5,828 bases of DNA from Prevotellaceae bacterium (GCA_031290375.1 JAITNR010000038.1:1-5828); one strand, 5' to 3'. Positions 1 to 5,828 are shown, counted from the stretch's first letter. Notes: generated by a model not told the origin, from the sequence alone. Numbers and translations: made by a program.

Positions 1-2
1 AA

Positions 3-512
3 AAGTTATGTATTTTGATGCTTGTTGTGAGTGGGATGTTTGTATCTTGTGAAGGGTTTCCCACAGTAGAGAAACCAAACAACGCTTTGGTTGGCAGTTG
101 GGAACGGAAAGGCAGTTACATTAAAATTTTGTGTGATTCCCCGTGGCAAGAACGGATGGATGAAATAGTTGCAATGTTGAGAGTGGAATTTTTTAATACC
201 TTGACATTCAAAAATGATGGCAGTGGACTGTTTACCATCTCCAGTACCGATCCCGAGAAGATGTTTTATTATTCCCTGACAGATGATGAAATTACTGCAA
301 CGGCGGAAGATTTAATTTATGGGTTCAATGCAGGGTCAATAGATGTTTCGGGCGAAACGTTCATAATGTCCTATGATATTGAAGGCAATACCTTGAATGT
401 TAAGATGGATATTACCGAAAGGATGAAAGAGGCGCTTGGCAGATCCGTATATGGGATTGACCCAAATGCTATTGAAGTTGCTCACATTGCCGGAACGTAT
501 ATAAGGAAATGA
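3..512 (+). CDS. Small secreted lipoprotein with lipocalin-like domain, 5' end outside window
   Basis: The reading frame is open to the left edge, and the residues before the first internal start read K-L-C-I-L, which continue a hydrophobic stretch ending in Phe-Val-Ser-Cys. That is a lipoprotein signal peptide with a lipobox, so the true start lies just upstream of the window and the TTG/ATG at 15-20 is inside the signal peptide. The Cys (codon 50-52) would be lipidated after cleavage. No run of acidic residues follows it, so there is no obvious surface-export signal of the Bacteroidota type. The mature part is about 150 residues, with LVGSW near its start, a Phe-x-x-Asp-Gly-Ser-Gly turn and a late YDIEGNTL strand. 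This pattern is common in small beta-barrel lipocalin-like Bacteroidota lipoproteins. Ligand and function are unknown. The lipoprotein call is firm; the lipocalin-like fold is a judgement from the pattern. Confidence 0.75.
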   Translation, partial: KLCILMLVVSGMFVSCEGFPTVEKPNNALVGSWERKGSYIKILCDSPWQERMDEIVAMLRVEFFNTLTFKNDGSGLFTISSTDPEKMFYYSLTDDEITATAEDLIYGFNAGSIDVSGETFIMSYDIEGNTLNVKMDITERMKEALGRSVYGIDPNAIEVAHIAGTYIRK

Positions 513-536
513 AGTTTGTAAAATAATAGTTTTGGA

Positions 537-574
537 GAAAACAGTGAGGTTATCCCCCGCTGTTTTCGTTTTTC
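537..574 (+). terminator. Rho-independent terminator after the lipoprotein gene
   Basis: GAAAACAG (537-544) and CTGTTTTC (560-567) are perfect reverse complements. The stem can extend inward by a T-G and a G-C pair, then two more G-C pairs past one mismatch. The right arm is followed by G and five T (569-573). It lies 25 bases past the lipoprotein stop and should separate that gene from xseA. Confidence 0.75.
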
Positions 575-584
575 GGTTCGGAAA

Positions 585-615
585 TTTAATAAGTACTAAG
601 TACGAATTAATTTTG
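585..615 (+). promoter_or_regulatory. Candidate Bacteroidota-type promoter for xseA
   Basis: TAATTTTG at 608-615 matches the Bacteroidota -7 consensus TAnnTTTG exactly. TTTA at 585-588, 19 bases upstream, is a one-base variant of the -33 TTTG box. The element lies after the terminator and about 40 bases before the xseA start, where a promoter is needed. In A/T-rich DNA such matches occur by chance, so the call rests on position as much as sequence. Confidence 0.4.
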
Positions 616-653
616 AACAAAAATAAAAAAGCTAAAAACACACTGTCCAACAA

Positions 654-1880
654 ATGAACTCAATTTCCCTTTTTGAATTGAATACGGCAATAAAATCACT
701 TTTCAAGGAAGTGTTTTACGAAGGTGTCTGGGTGCGTGCCGAAATCGGAGAAGTGCATCAAAATTCAAGTGGACACTGCTATATGGAACTCATTGAAAGA
801 GATGTCTCGAGTGCCATTATCGCAAAGCAGAGAGCAACAATTTGGGCAAATTCATACAGAGCGTTGAAACCCTACTTTGAACAGGAGACCAATTCGATTA
901 TGATGTCAGGTATGCAAATACTTGTCTATTGCTCTTTGGAAATGCACGAGAATTATGGACTGAGTCTCAACATAACCGACATCGACCCCACTTACACCAT
1001 CGGTCAAATTGCGTCTCAAAAGGCAAAAATCATCAGGCAACTTGAACAGGAAGGCATAATAAATATGAACAAACAACTGCCATTTCCCTCTCTGCCTCAG
1101 AGCATTGCAGTAATTTCCTCAAATACTGCCGCAGGTTACGAAGATTTTATAAATCAACTGCAAAACAATGAGGGCAACTACAAATTTTATCCAATACTCT
1201 TTGAAGCAACAATGCAAGGCAACAGAACAGAAGACTCTGTGATTGACGCACTTGACAGGGTTTTTGAAGCAACCGAACGTTTCGATTTGGTGGTGATAAT
1301 TCGCGGTGGAGGCTCTACGTCCGATTTGTCGGCGTTCGATAACTACAACATCGCTGCTCACGTAGCTCAGTTTCCGTTGCCGGTGCTGTGCGGCATGGGG
1401 CATCTCAGGGACAACTCCGTACTTGACATCGTTTCCAACACGAGCGTCAAAACGCCAACTGCAGCAGCAGAACTCCTGATTTCAAAGTTCGCCCGTCAGG
1501 AAAGCATTATTTCGGACATGGAAAAAAGAATCATCTCGCACGCAAGGCAAATCGTCACTTCTAAAAGAGAAAAAATCAACAGATTTTCTTACATAATTCC
1601 CTATCGTGTGAGGGAAAAACAGAGCAATTTGCACAAAAAAAATGAATTTCTACTTTATTCATTAAGAAAAAACGTTAAAAATCTGATTAATAAAAAACTG
1701 TCCGATTTGGATTTCAGACTCAAAACGGTAGATTTGCTTTCGCCGCAAACCATTATGAAACGAGGCTACAGCATTGTCCGCAAAAACGGCAAAACAGTCA
1801 AGTCCAAAACCGAACTCAACAGCGGCGACTCGCTTCAGATCCACCTCCATGACGGCGAAATGCAGGTAAGTGTGGATTAA
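654..1880 (+). CDS. xseA: Exodeoxyribonuclease VII large subunit
   Basis: This is the catalytic subunit of exonuclease VII, a cytoplasmic enzyme that degrades single-stranded DNA from both ends to acid-soluble oligonucleotides and works with several copies of the small subunit XseB. At 408 residues it is full length. Residues 1-110 form the OB-fold DNA-binding domain (starts SLFELN; WVRAEI). The core runs from about 115 to 275 and holds RGGGSTSDL (217-225), the GMGHLRD region (247-253) and KTPTAAAE (266-273). A coiled-coil-rich segment follows to about 360, then the C-terminal motif KRGYSIVRKNGK (369-380). By alignment from memory to E. coli XseA, the catalytic residues Asp155, Arg205, His238 and Asp241 correspond to Asp164, Arg217, His250 and Asp253, all present. 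The usual Glu after the His is Leu251. The ATG at 654 gives the normal N-terminus; the leader has no Shine-Dalgarno. No xseB follows, although it often does. Confidence 0.95.
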   Translation: MNSISLFELNTAIKSLFKEVFYEGVWVRAEIGEVHQNSSGHCYMELIERDVSSAIIAKQRATIWANSYRALKPYFEQETNSIMMSGMQILVYCSLEMHENYGLSLNITDIDPTYTIGQIASQKAKIIRQLEQEGIINMNKQLPFPSLPQSIAVISSNTAAGYEDFINQLQNNEGNYKFYPILFEATMQGNRTEDSVIDALDRVFEATERFDLVVIIRGGGSTSDLSAFDNYNIAAHVAQFPLPVLCGMGHLRDNSVLDIVSNTSVKTPTAAAELLISKFARQESIISDMEKRIISHARQIVTSKREKINRFSYIIPYRVREKQSNLHKKNEFLLYSLRKNVKNLINKKLSDLDFRLKTVDLLSPQTIMKRGYSIVRKNGKTVKSKTELNSGDSLQIHLHDGEMQVSVD

Positions 1881-1925
1881 TTGAGCAGGCAAAGTGATAA
1901 AAATAAAGAACTTGTAAACATCATC

Positions 1926-1980
1926 CTGATTTGTAAAAAAAAATGTAATTTTGCAAATCGGTTGTCTAAAGATTGACAAC
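1926..1980 (+). promoter_or_regulatory. aspS leader: -7 promoter element inside one inverted repeat, followed by a second
   Basis: TAATTTTG at 1946-1953 is an exact TAnnTTTG match; no -33 box was seen at the usual distance. It overlaps an inverted repeat: GATTTGTAAAA (1928-1938) pairs with TTTTGCAAATC (1949-1959) with one G-T pair, and can extend outward to 1926/1961. Immediately downstream, GTTGTC (1961-1966) and GACAAC (1975-1980) are perfect complements around an 8-base loop. The second would be a small hairpin near the 5' end of the aspS message. The first could be an operator or a weak terminator for xseA, although no T-run follows it. The inverted repeats are seen directly; their role is inferred. 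Confidence 0.45.
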
Positions 1981-2008
1981 TACACAAAAATCATAAACAC
2001 AAATAATT

Positions 2009-3763
2009 ATGTTACGAACACACACTTGCGGAGTATTAAGCATAAAGCACTTGGGTAAAACCGTTATGCTGGCAGGCTGGGTGCAAAGACTCAGAAAAAT
2101 GGGCGGAATGACTTTTATTGATTTGCGTGACCGTTATGGAATGACGCAACTTGTTTTTAATCAGGAAATTAACGCAGAACTTTGTGAGAGAGCCAATCAT
2201 TTGGGTAGAGAGTTTGTGTTACAAATTACGGGCGAAGTTGCCGAACGAAGTAATAAAAACAAAAATCTGCCCACAGGCGACATCGAAATTATCGTGTCAG
2301 ATCTCAAAATTTTGAACGAGTCTGCCGTGCCACCCTTTACTATTGAAGATGATACGGACGGCGGAGATGATATTCGAATGCAATATCGCTACCTTGATTT
2401 GAGGCGAAGTGCTGTGCGTGCCAACCTCGAACTCAGGCACAAAATGGCTTTTGAGACTCGCCGATACCTTGATACTACGGGTTTTTTGGAGGTGGAAACA
2501 CCCGTTTTAATCAAATCTACGCCTGAGGGAGCAAGAGATTTTGTGGTGCCTTCGAGGATGAACCAGGGACAGTTCTATGCGTTGCCGCAATCGCCGCAGA
2601 CCTTTAAGCAACTGCTTATGGTTTCGGGCTTTGACAGGTATTTTCAGATAGTCAAGTGCTTCAGAGACGAGGATTTGAGGGCAGACCGTCAGCCTGAATT
2701 TACGCAAATCGACTGCGAGATGTCATTTGTTGAACAGGAAGATATTTTGCAAACTTTTGAGGGTTTGACAAAACATCTTTTTAAAACGGTTAAAAACATT
2801 GATTTGGATAACTTTCCAAGAATGACCTTTGAAGATGCAATGAAATATTACGGTTCTGACAAGCCTGACACGAGGTTTGAGATGAAATTTGTTGAACTGA
2901 TGGACGTTTTGAAAGGGTATGGCTTTGCCGTCTTTGACTCCGCCCAATACATAGGCGGAATATGTGCAAGAGGGGCAGCAGACTATACTCGCAAGCAACT
3001 TGATGCCTTGACCGATTTTGTAAAACGTCCGCAAATTGGAGCAAAAGGACTGGTTTATGCGCGTATTGAAGATGACGGCAGTGTAAAATCAAGTGTTGAT
3101 AAATTTTATTCACAAGATATTTTACAAAATTTAAAAGAAAAATTTAATGCTGAAAAAGGCGATTTAATATTGATAATCAGTGGCGAAAATATAAATAAGG
3201 CGCGCAAACAACTTTCTGAGTTGCGTCTTGAAATGGGCAACCAACTTGGGCTTAGAGACAAAACAAAATATTCGTGCCTTTGGGTTGTAGATTTTCCGCT
3301 TTTGGAATGGGACGATGAAACCAACCGTTATTACGCTATGCATCATCCATTTACCTCACCCAAGCCCGAAGATATTGTCCTTTTGGATACCAATCCGAAA
3401 GAGGTGCGGGCAAATGCCTACGATATGGTAATCAACGGAGTAGAGGTAGGTGGCGGCTCAATTAGGATCCACAACAGCGGTTTGCAGAAAAAAATGTTTG
3501 AAATACTCGGTTTTACATCTGAGCAGGCGGAGTATAAATTCGGTTTTCTGCTCAATGCCTTTAAGTATGGAGCACCGCCGCACGGAGGCATTGCATACGG
3601 CTTGGACAGGTTTGTGTCGCTCTTTGCGGGTCTGGATTCAATCCGCGACTGCATCGCTTTCCCAAAAAACAATCAAGGACGGGATGTTATGATTGATGCA
3701 CCAAGTATTATTGATAATGAGCAACTTGACGAACTCGCTTTGAAAGTTGATTTAAAAAATTAG
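2009..3763 (+). CDS. aspS: Aspartyl-tRNA synthetase, bacterial type
   Basis: This class II synthetase charges tRNA(Asp) with aspartate in the cytoplasm using ATP. At 584 residues it has the usual bacterial length. In order: an OB-fold anticodon-binding domain (about 1-105; GWVQRLRKMGGM then FIDLRDRYG); motif 1 around 158-182 (FLEVETPVLIKSTPEGARDF); motif 2 around 212-236 (FRDEDLRADRQPEFTQ, including the ATP-contacting Arg of FRDE); the inserted GAD domain, roughly 285-400, characteristic of the bacterial type; and motif 3 at 526-541 (GGIAYGLDRFVSLFAG). Residue 31 is Met and residue 83 is Lys. In Pseudomonas the corresponding His31 and Gly83 are linked to mischarging of tRNA(Asn), so this enzyme looks tRNA(Asp)-specific, a tentative reading without an alignment. 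The ATG at 2009 fits the family N-terminus (LRTHTCG); the leader is A-rich with no Shine-Dalgarno. It is 128 bases after xseA, so probably transcribed separately. Confidence 0.97.
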   Translation: MLRTHTCGVLSIKHLGKTVMLAGWVQRLRKMGGMTFIDLRDRYGMTQLVFNQEINAELCERANHLGREFVLQITGEVAERSNKNKNLPTGDIEIIVSDLKILNESAVPPFTIEDDTDGGDDIRMQYRYLDLRRSAVRANLELRHKMAFETRRYLDTTGFLEVETPVLIKSTPEGARDFVVPSRMNQGQFYALPQSPQTFKQLLMVSGFDRYFQIVKCFRDEDLRADRQPEFTQIDCEMSFVEQEDILQTFEGLTKHLFKTVKNIDLDNFPRMTFEDAMKYYGSDKPDTRFEMKFVELMDVLKGYGFAVFDSAQYIGGICARGAADYTRKQLDALTDFVKRPQIGAKGLVYARIEDDGSVKSSVDKFYSQDILQNLKEKFNAEKGDLILIISGENINKARKQLSELRLEMGNQLGLRDKTKYSCLWVVDFPLLEWDDETNRYYAMHHPFTSPKPEDIVLLDTNPKEVRANAYDMVINGVEVGGGSIRIHNSGLQKKMFEILGFTSEQAEYKFGFLLNAFKYGAPPHGGIAYGLDRFVSLFAGLDSIRDCIAFPKNNQGRDVMIDAPSIIDNEQLDELALKVDLKN

Positions 3764-3825
3764 GCTTTTCGCAAATTCACAAAATATTTATTCCTAAAAT
3801 TAAGAATTAAAAAAAATAAAAATAT

Positions 3826-4473
3826 ATGACTAAGACAAAAATTACAGTTTCGCAAGCAGTAGAGAAAATCAAAGACGGAATGACAGTTATGGTAGCGGGC
3901 TTTCTTTCGAGTGGCTCGGCTTTGAAAGTGCTGGATGCTCTTTCCAAGTCAAGCGTAAAAGACCTGACGATAATCTGCAATGACACAACGTTTCCCGACA
4001 GAGGACATGGCTTACTTTTCGAGCCGAAAAAGGTAAAGAAGGTGATTACATCGTATCTTGGGGCAAATCCTGTTAGTCAACAGCAATTTGAAGAAGGCTT
4101 GATTGAGGTTGAATTTGTTCCGCAAGGCACTATGATAGAGAGAATAAGGTGTGGCGGTTACGGTTTGGGTGGCTTTCTGTCACCTACAGGCAAAGGCACG
4201 CTTATTGAGCAGGGCAAACAGGTAATAAATGTTGATGGCATTGATTATCTGCTCGAAAAACCTCTTAGAGCTGATGTGGCATTGATTGGTGCAACTCGCT
4301 CAGACGGTGCTGGAAACCTCTACTACGAAGGGACAACCCGCAATTTCAACCCGACTATGGCAATGGCAGCCAATCTGGTGATTGCCGAAGTGGAAGAGAT
4401 TGTTTCTACAGGCTCAATCAAACCCGAAGATGTTCATACTCAGGGTATTCTTGTCGATTTTATTGTAAATTAA
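3826..4473 (+). CDS. atoD: 3-oxoacid/acetate CoA-transferase, alpha subunit (AtoD/ScoA/CtfA type)
   Basis: This is one half of a family I CoA-transferase, which moves CoA between short-chain acyl-CoAs and carboxylates such as acetate, acetoacetate or butyrate in fatty-acid use or fermentation. The match to E. coli AtoD runs end to end over 215 residues: DLTIICNDT (46-54), VPQGTMIERIRCGG (98-111), LGGFLSPTG (114-122), EKPLRADVAL (144-153) and TRNFNPTMAMAAN (171-183). The family signature near residue 25 is altered: VAGF where GGF is usual, and GSA where GxP is usual. The alpha subunit helps bind CoA; the catalytic Glu sits in the beta subunit (AtoA), normally encoded directly downstream. Here no beta gene follows; the next genes are convergent. 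The protein may pair with a beta subunit encoded elsewhere or be an orphan. The substrate cannot be told from this subunit. The ATG at 3826 follows an A-rich leader with no Shine-Dalgarno and no clear promoter. Confidence 0.92.
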   Translation: MTKTKITVSQAVEKIKDGMTVMVAGFLSSGSALKVLDALSKSSVKDLTIICNDTTFPDRGHGLLFEPKKVKKVITSYLGANPVSQQQFEEGLIEVEFVPQGTMIERIRCGGYGLGGFLSPTGKGTLIEQGKQVINVDGIDYLLEKPLRADVALIGATRSDGAGNLYYEGTTRNFNPTMAMAANLVIAEVEEIVSTGSIKPEDVHTQGILVDFIVN

Positions 4474-4510
4474 TTGAAATGAATAGCCAGGAGCAATTAT
4501 GAATTAATAA

Positions 4511-4528
4511 TTAGTGCTGATACACTAA
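4511..4528. terminator. Small hairpin between convergent genes, possible weak terminator
   Basis: TTAGTG (4511-4516) and CACTAA (4523-4528) are perfect complements around a 6-base loop. The hairpin lies 37 bases past the atoD stop and 22 bases past the stop of the minus-strand gene, where a shared terminator would sit. The stem is short and A/T-rich. No clean T-run follows on the plus strand; on the minus strand it is followed by a T/A-rich stretch. A weak candidate. Confidence 0.35.
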
Positions 4529-4550
4529 CTTAAAAAATAACATTCATCCA

Positions 4551-4847
4551 TTACTCTTCATTTTTTCCTGCAATTTCCGTTAATTCCACAGCAATCTCCC
4601 TCGAATCCAAGCGCATGATACTTTCTTCCGAACTTCCGAAACTCAATAGATTGATGCTTCCGTACCAAACAATCCGGTCATCAATTTCTTGATTTTTCGG
4701 AATATGAACGGATTGGAGGACTTCATTTACTTGCGCTTCTTCGGAGGGCAAACCCAAAGATTCCCGCAGTCTTCTGTTCTCCTTCTTTAACTCAAGATTT
4801 TGAGTTTCGAGTTCAGCAATTCGTTTTAACAGTTCAGATTCAGACAT
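4551..4847 (-). CDS. 98-residue protein: leucine zipper joined to the end of a PLD-type (HKD) nuclease domain
   Basis: No full-length family match is recognised, but two parts can be read. Residues 6-31 form a regular zipper: Leu6, Ile10, Leu13, Asn17, Leu20, Asn24, Leu27 and Leu31 fall in a/d positions, and Asn at two 'a' positions favours a parallel dimer. Residues 48-66 read H-x2-K-x4-D-x6-G-S-x-N, one residue longer than the phospholipase D motif H-x-K-x4-D-x6-G-S-x-N. The following SFGSSEESIMRL and SREIA resemble the C-terminal PLD-like nuclease domain of large DEAD/DEAH-box helicases found in defence and mobile loci. From memory, some of these (with a TOTE-type primase domain) also begin with such a zipper. 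A PLD domain needs about 150 residues and only about 50 are here, so this may be an in-frame internal deletion of a primase-helicase-nuclease. Alternatively it is a genuine small dimeric protein. The start overlaps the stop of the upstream recombinase stub (TAATG), suggesting coupled translation. Confidence 0.6.
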   Translation of the reverse strand: MSESELLKRIAELETQNLELKKENRRLRESLGLPSEEAQVNEVLQSVHIPKNQEIDDRIVWYGSINLLSFGSSEESIMRLDSREIAVELTEIAGKNEE

Positions 4848-5098
4848 TATTCCAACATTCCGATTAATTCCTTTTTCATATCATCGTCAATGGTACGGTA
4901 ACGGGCAAAGGCTTTGCTTTCTTCCTTGTGACCGCTTAATGCCCCGACCAGATTGGGATCTTTCACCTGTTTGTAGATATTACCGATAAAACTCCGGCGA
5001 GCCATGTGCGAAGATGCCACTTCCCAAATCGGCTTTTGAAACGCCTCGTTTTTTGTACTTATTGGTCTTTTAATATGCCTTATTGCATCGTCAATTTC
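4847..5098 (-). pseudogene. C-terminal stub of a tyrosine recombinase (integrase)
   Basis: Reading the minus strand from 5098 gives 83 codons ending at TAA (4849-4847). They carry the end of a phage-type integrase catalytic domain: SSHMARRSF (29-37, with the H-x-x-R pair His31 and Arg34), LSGHKEESK (54-62, Gly56-His57) and FARYRTI (64-70), where Tyr67 would be the nucleophile. The first catalytic Arg, the Lys strand and the whole N-terminal DNA-binding part are missing, since an intact enzyme has roughly 300-400 residues. The frame stays open back to 5125, overlapping the end of hsdM, but has no ATG before the one inside the HxxR motif; a GTG at 5020 is the only plausible start and would give a 57-residue product. 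It is therefore most likely a remnant without recombinase activity. Such recombinases are known beside Bacteroidales type I restriction loci, where they shuffle hsdS genes. Confidence 0.75.
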
Positions 5099-5828
5099 AT
5101 TTCTTATCTTCGTTCTTTTTCGTAATCAAAGGTAAACCAAGTTCCATAAGGAATTTATTATGTCTTTCCTCGGCATCTTTGATTTTATCTTCAATTTCCA
5201 TTAACCTCACATTCACCTCTTTCAGGTCTATTATCTCTTCAGTCTTGGCTGTACTAACGTAGCGGGAAATATTTAAGTTGTAGTCATTTTTAGTTATTTC
5301 TTCCATCGAAACACGACGGGAGTAACGAGTATCGTCTTGTTTTCGATATTGGTATGTCTCTACAATTTTTTCAATATCCCCATCACGCAGGCGATTTTGG
5401 CGTTTGTCTTTCTCAAAGTATTCGCTGGCATTGATAAACAGTACATCATCGTACTTCTTACATTTCTTCAATACCAAGATGCAAACCGGAATACCGGTTG
5501 AGAAGAATAAATTTGCAGGCAAGCCTATCACAGTATCAATATGCCCGTCATTTAATAATTTCTTGCGAATGTCCTCTTCTTTGCCTCCTCTAAATAGCAC
5601 ACCGTGAGGCAGGATAATAGCCATGACACCATCTTCACGCAGAAAATGAAAACCATGTAGCAAAAATGCGAAGTCAGCCGCTGATTTAGGAGCAAGCCCA
5701 TAACTATTGAAGCGAAAATCTTTGCCCAACTCCTCTGTTGGTTCCCATCGGTAACTAAATGGAGGATTTGCAACAATCGCATCAAACTCTATTTTTTTTG
5801 CAGGATTCATCTCGTTCAGGATACCCCA
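5097..5828 (-). CDS. hsdM: Type I restriction-modification DNA methyltransferase subunit HsdM, N-terminal part outside window
   Basis: HsdM is the N6-adenine methyltransferase subunit of a type I restriction-modification complex. It methylates the recognition site chosen by HsdS, using S-adenosylmethionine, and protects host DNA from HsdR. The frame is open to the right edge (six residues, W-G-I-L-N-E, precede the first internal Met), so the ATG at 5810 is not the real start. The N-terminal helical domain and the AdoMet-binding motif I lie outside. The visible 243 residues begin just before the catalytic motif IV NPPF (residues 21-24 of the fragment), then SAADFAFLLHG, GVMAIILPHGVLFRGG, IGLPANLFFSTGIP, NLNISRYV and the helical tail with FLMELGLPL. 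The C-terminus looks complete. Its TGA is overlapped by an ATG (ATGA), as at a coupled hsdM-hsdS junction, but no hsdS follows; a recombinase stub does. hsdR, if present, would lie beyond the window or be absent. Confidence 0.93.
   Translation of the reverse strand, partial: WGILNEMNPAKKIEFDAIVANPPFSYRWEPTEELGKDFRFNSYGLAPKSAADFAFLLHGFHFLREDGVMAIILPHGVLFRGGKEEDIRKKLLNDGHIDTVIGLPANLFFSTGIPVCILVLKKCKKYDDVLFINASEYFEKDKRQNRLRDGDIEKIVETYQYRKQDDTRYSRRVSMEEITKNDYNLNISRYVSTAKTEEIIDLKEVNVRLMEIEDKIKDAEERHNKFLMELGLPLITKKNEDKK

Noticed and set aside
15..20. TTG/ATG as the start of the lipoprotein
   Set aside because: The frame continues to the edge with residues that extend the hydrophobic signal peptide and include a Lys, so the start lies upstream.
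591..604. AAGTAC direct repeat (AAGTACTAAGTAC) upstream of xseA
   Set aside because: Only two short copies in A/T-rich DNA; no support for a binding site.
336..653. Minus-strand open frame across the lipoprotein gene end and the gap before xseA
   Set aside because: It runs antisense to the lipoprotein gene and through its terminator, and its product has no recognisable domain.
1119..1403. Minus-strand open frame inside xseA
   Set aside because: Fully antisense to a well-supported catalytic core; composition typical of a shadow frame.
1662..1979. Minus-strand open frame over the xseA end and the aspS leader
   Set aside because: Antisense to the conserved XseA C-terminus and the promoter region; no domain seen.
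2507..3692. Several open frames on both strands inside aspS
   Set aside because: All overlap conserved aspartyl-tRNA synthetase motifs and have no recognisable content of their own.
4499..4515. AATTATGAATTAATAATTA-like stretch as a mobile-element repeat or attachment site
   Set aside because: Low-complexity sequence of this type is common between Bacteroidota genes; no second copy was found in the window.
5404..5785. Open frames on both strands inside hsdM
   Set aside because: They overlap conserved HsdM sequence in other frames.
5808..5810. ATG as the start of hsdM
   Set aside because: It lies only 14 codons before the NPPF motif; HsdM has a long N-terminal region, and the frame is open to the edge.

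Overview
The window looks like a chromosomal segment from a member of the Bacteroidota, probably the order Bacteroidales. The signs are an A/T-rich sequence, A-rich leaders without Shine-Dalgarno sites in front of the plus-strand genes, matches to the Bacteroidota -7 promoter element TAnnTTTG, and protein sequences that read like Bacteroidales homologues. The genus cannot be told from this stretch. No RNA gene, CRISPR array or complete insertion sequence was seen.

Positions 1-4473 are plus-strand chromosomal genes. The order is: the end of a small lipoprotein gene with a good terminator; xseA (large subunit of exodeoxyribonuclease VII) with no xseB beside it; aspS (aspartyl-tRNA synthetase) behind a short leader rich in inverted repeats; and atoD (alpha subunit of a 3-oxoacid/acetate CoA-transferase) with no beta-subunit gene after it. 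These are separate functions rather than one pathway. The gaps of 60-140 bases suggest several transcription units.

Positions 4551-5828 are on the minus strand, convergent with atoD, and look like the worn end of a defence island. In transcription order they are: the C-terminal half of hsdM (type I restriction-modification methyltransferase, running off the window); a stub with only the last ~80 residues of a tyrosine recombinase, where hsdS would usually be; and a 98-residue protein joining a leucine zipper to the last part of a PLD-type (HKD) nuclease domain. The last two overlap by one base (TAATG), as in an operon.

The most interesting point is this block. Two neighbouring genes seem to keep only their ends, and the cluster sits where the CoA-transferase beta subunit would be expected. 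I infer an island that inserted after atoD, or rearranged there, and then lost internal sequence. An alternative is that the 98-residue zipper-HKD protein is a real small effector or regulator. The window alone does not decide between these.
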